A stretch of DNA of 32,500 nt, taken from positions 2,755,365-2,787,864 of the forward strand of contig BFEA01000105.1 of NCBI GenBank assembly GCA_003427395.1, written 5' to 3'. This DNA is from Chara braunii (taxonomy: Eukaryota > Streptophyta > Charophyceae > Charales > Characeae). A program made the translations under genes and the position numbers. Of this stretch, positions 31,515 through 32,500 are shown one piece after another. The notes under the pieces are model-generated. The model made no database searches and was not told the DNA's origin. It saw nothing but the letters and a program-made list of their open reading frames with translations. Every line of letters starts with the position of its first letter. Within the stretch, counting starts at the first letter, position 1.

Positions 31515-32500
31515 TTGGCCCATTGTAGTGCTCAGCAGTCCGTGTTACAGTTACAGTCAACGGTTGACGAGTTGCCGTTGTGCAAAATTGAGCATTATTT
31601 CTGACTGTATTTTCTGAGGCCAGCCTGAGTTTTATTTGAACACAGCCTGTGTCCTGTTCGAACGCAGTCTGCAGGGGACCCCATTACTTCATTCTCCTTC
31701 CAGTTCGCTATTGCGGCCTGCCTGCTCGTTTGAGTATCACAACGGCAATCGTCTGCCGGGTTGACATAGGACAAGCGCAACTCTTGCAGCGGGATGGAAA
31801 GCAGCTACTCTTGCGTCAGGTGAGCTATCGCTGCGCACTGTTGTAGTCCACCTGGTTTTAGACTCAGGCGCAGGAGAGAGGGGGGGGGTCTATCCGAAGA
31901 CTGTACCTATAGGTTGTGCGAGGGGCATCTCCGTTAGAGGATATGGTATTCTGGCCTGAGAGGGGCGGTCAAGTTGAGTAAGGGAGTTACTGCTCGAGGC
32001 TTGGAGGCTCATCAGAGTGCCGTTGTTCTGCGTTTGGCGACAAGTTGACCATTCCATTGTGATTTGGCCACTTTGCTGCGGTTCGGAGGACTGTCAGGGC
32101 CAGTGGCTCAGCGTTCTAACCCTAGTTGGCATTTCTGTGCACTTTGGCTATCATTGCAGACCCTCGAACGTTTGAAGGAATCAAGGCCCTCTCACGCGAG
32201 TCTCGGTGCACCTCTTCTGGATCTGAGAGTCTTAATGTTTCTCCTTCTGCCCTTCTTACGCTCCGTCTGGTCTGTTGGTTTGGAAAGGAAGGCGGCAGGC
32301 GGGATTACAACCTATAATCCGCATCAAGACTCTGTGGGGAGTCCGACCATCGATCACGGGAGCTTTGTCGGAACGTAGACGAGGTTCTGGAGGCAGGGAA
32401 CTGTGAGGTATACCTCCTTCTGACTGTATGAACCCACTACTTTCCTGCTTGACTATCTCCCTCTAGTTTGACTATTGTATGCATGTGCTTCCCTATGACT
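31515..32500. other. No gene recognised
   Basis: No domain, repeat family or RNA gene is seen. The open frames near 32064-32378 are short, unsupported and overlap each other in different phases. Confidence 0.45.

Overview
The window is nuclear DNA of a eukaryote and consists almost entirely of transposable-element remains and simple repeats. I found no intact host gene that I can recognise. The green lineage is likely, and a charophyte alga such as Chara is plausible. Reasons: a Ty3/gypsy element with an initiator-Met tRNA primer site and a very long LTR, a PIF/Harbinger element with a separate SANT-like gene, a plant-mitochondrial-type LSU rRNA fragment, and very long (GA/CT)n arrays. The species is inference from family resemblance; no search was possible.

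Layout. (1) 1-10947: one decayed Ty3/gypsy element on the minus strand. From right to left it has an LTR (about 8692-10947), a tRNA-iMet-type primer binding site (8678-8691), gag with a CCHC knuckle, retropepsin, linker, reverse transcriptase, RNase H, a PHD-like zinc finger, integrase, an unrecognised extra ORF (1064-1822), and the edge of the second LTR at the window start. Frameshifts and stops (often TGA at expected Trp and TAG at expected Gln) break gag-pol. (2) 10948-17460: no gene recognised. It holds long microsatellites, a pair of TTAA-flanked MITE-like elements (15137-15320 and 15507-15656) and two hairpin repeats. (3) 17465-21070: a second copy of the first family's LTR, then the 3' part of another gypsy element on the plus strand (integrase core, GPY/F, chromo-like tail). 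A fold-back element interrupts its integrase, and its polypurine tract/LTR junction is duplicated. (4) 21291-21492: a fragment of organellar (probably mitochondrial) LSU rRNA. (5) 22994-29416: a 6.4-kb PIF/Harbinger element with near-identical 33-bp inverted ends and a TAA target duplication. It carries a frameshifted and truncated transposase (plus strand) facing a long SANT/trihelix-type ORF (minus strand) and a possible third coiled-coil ORF. A fragment of the gypsy LTR lies exactly where the transposase breaks off. (6) 29417-32500: non-coding as far as I can see, with two direct copies of a 176-bp tRNA-related repeat carrying pol III A and B boxes.

The mobile elements do not form a host pathway. 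Gag-pol proteins would have packaged and integrated the gypsy RNA. The Harbinger transposase would normally act with the SANT-like protein. Neither element can now supply its own complete enzymes from this copy. The least ordinary items are the PHD-like finger inside gypsy pol, the extra ORF after integrase, the Harbinger element with three related ends, and the TTAA-flanked MITE pair.
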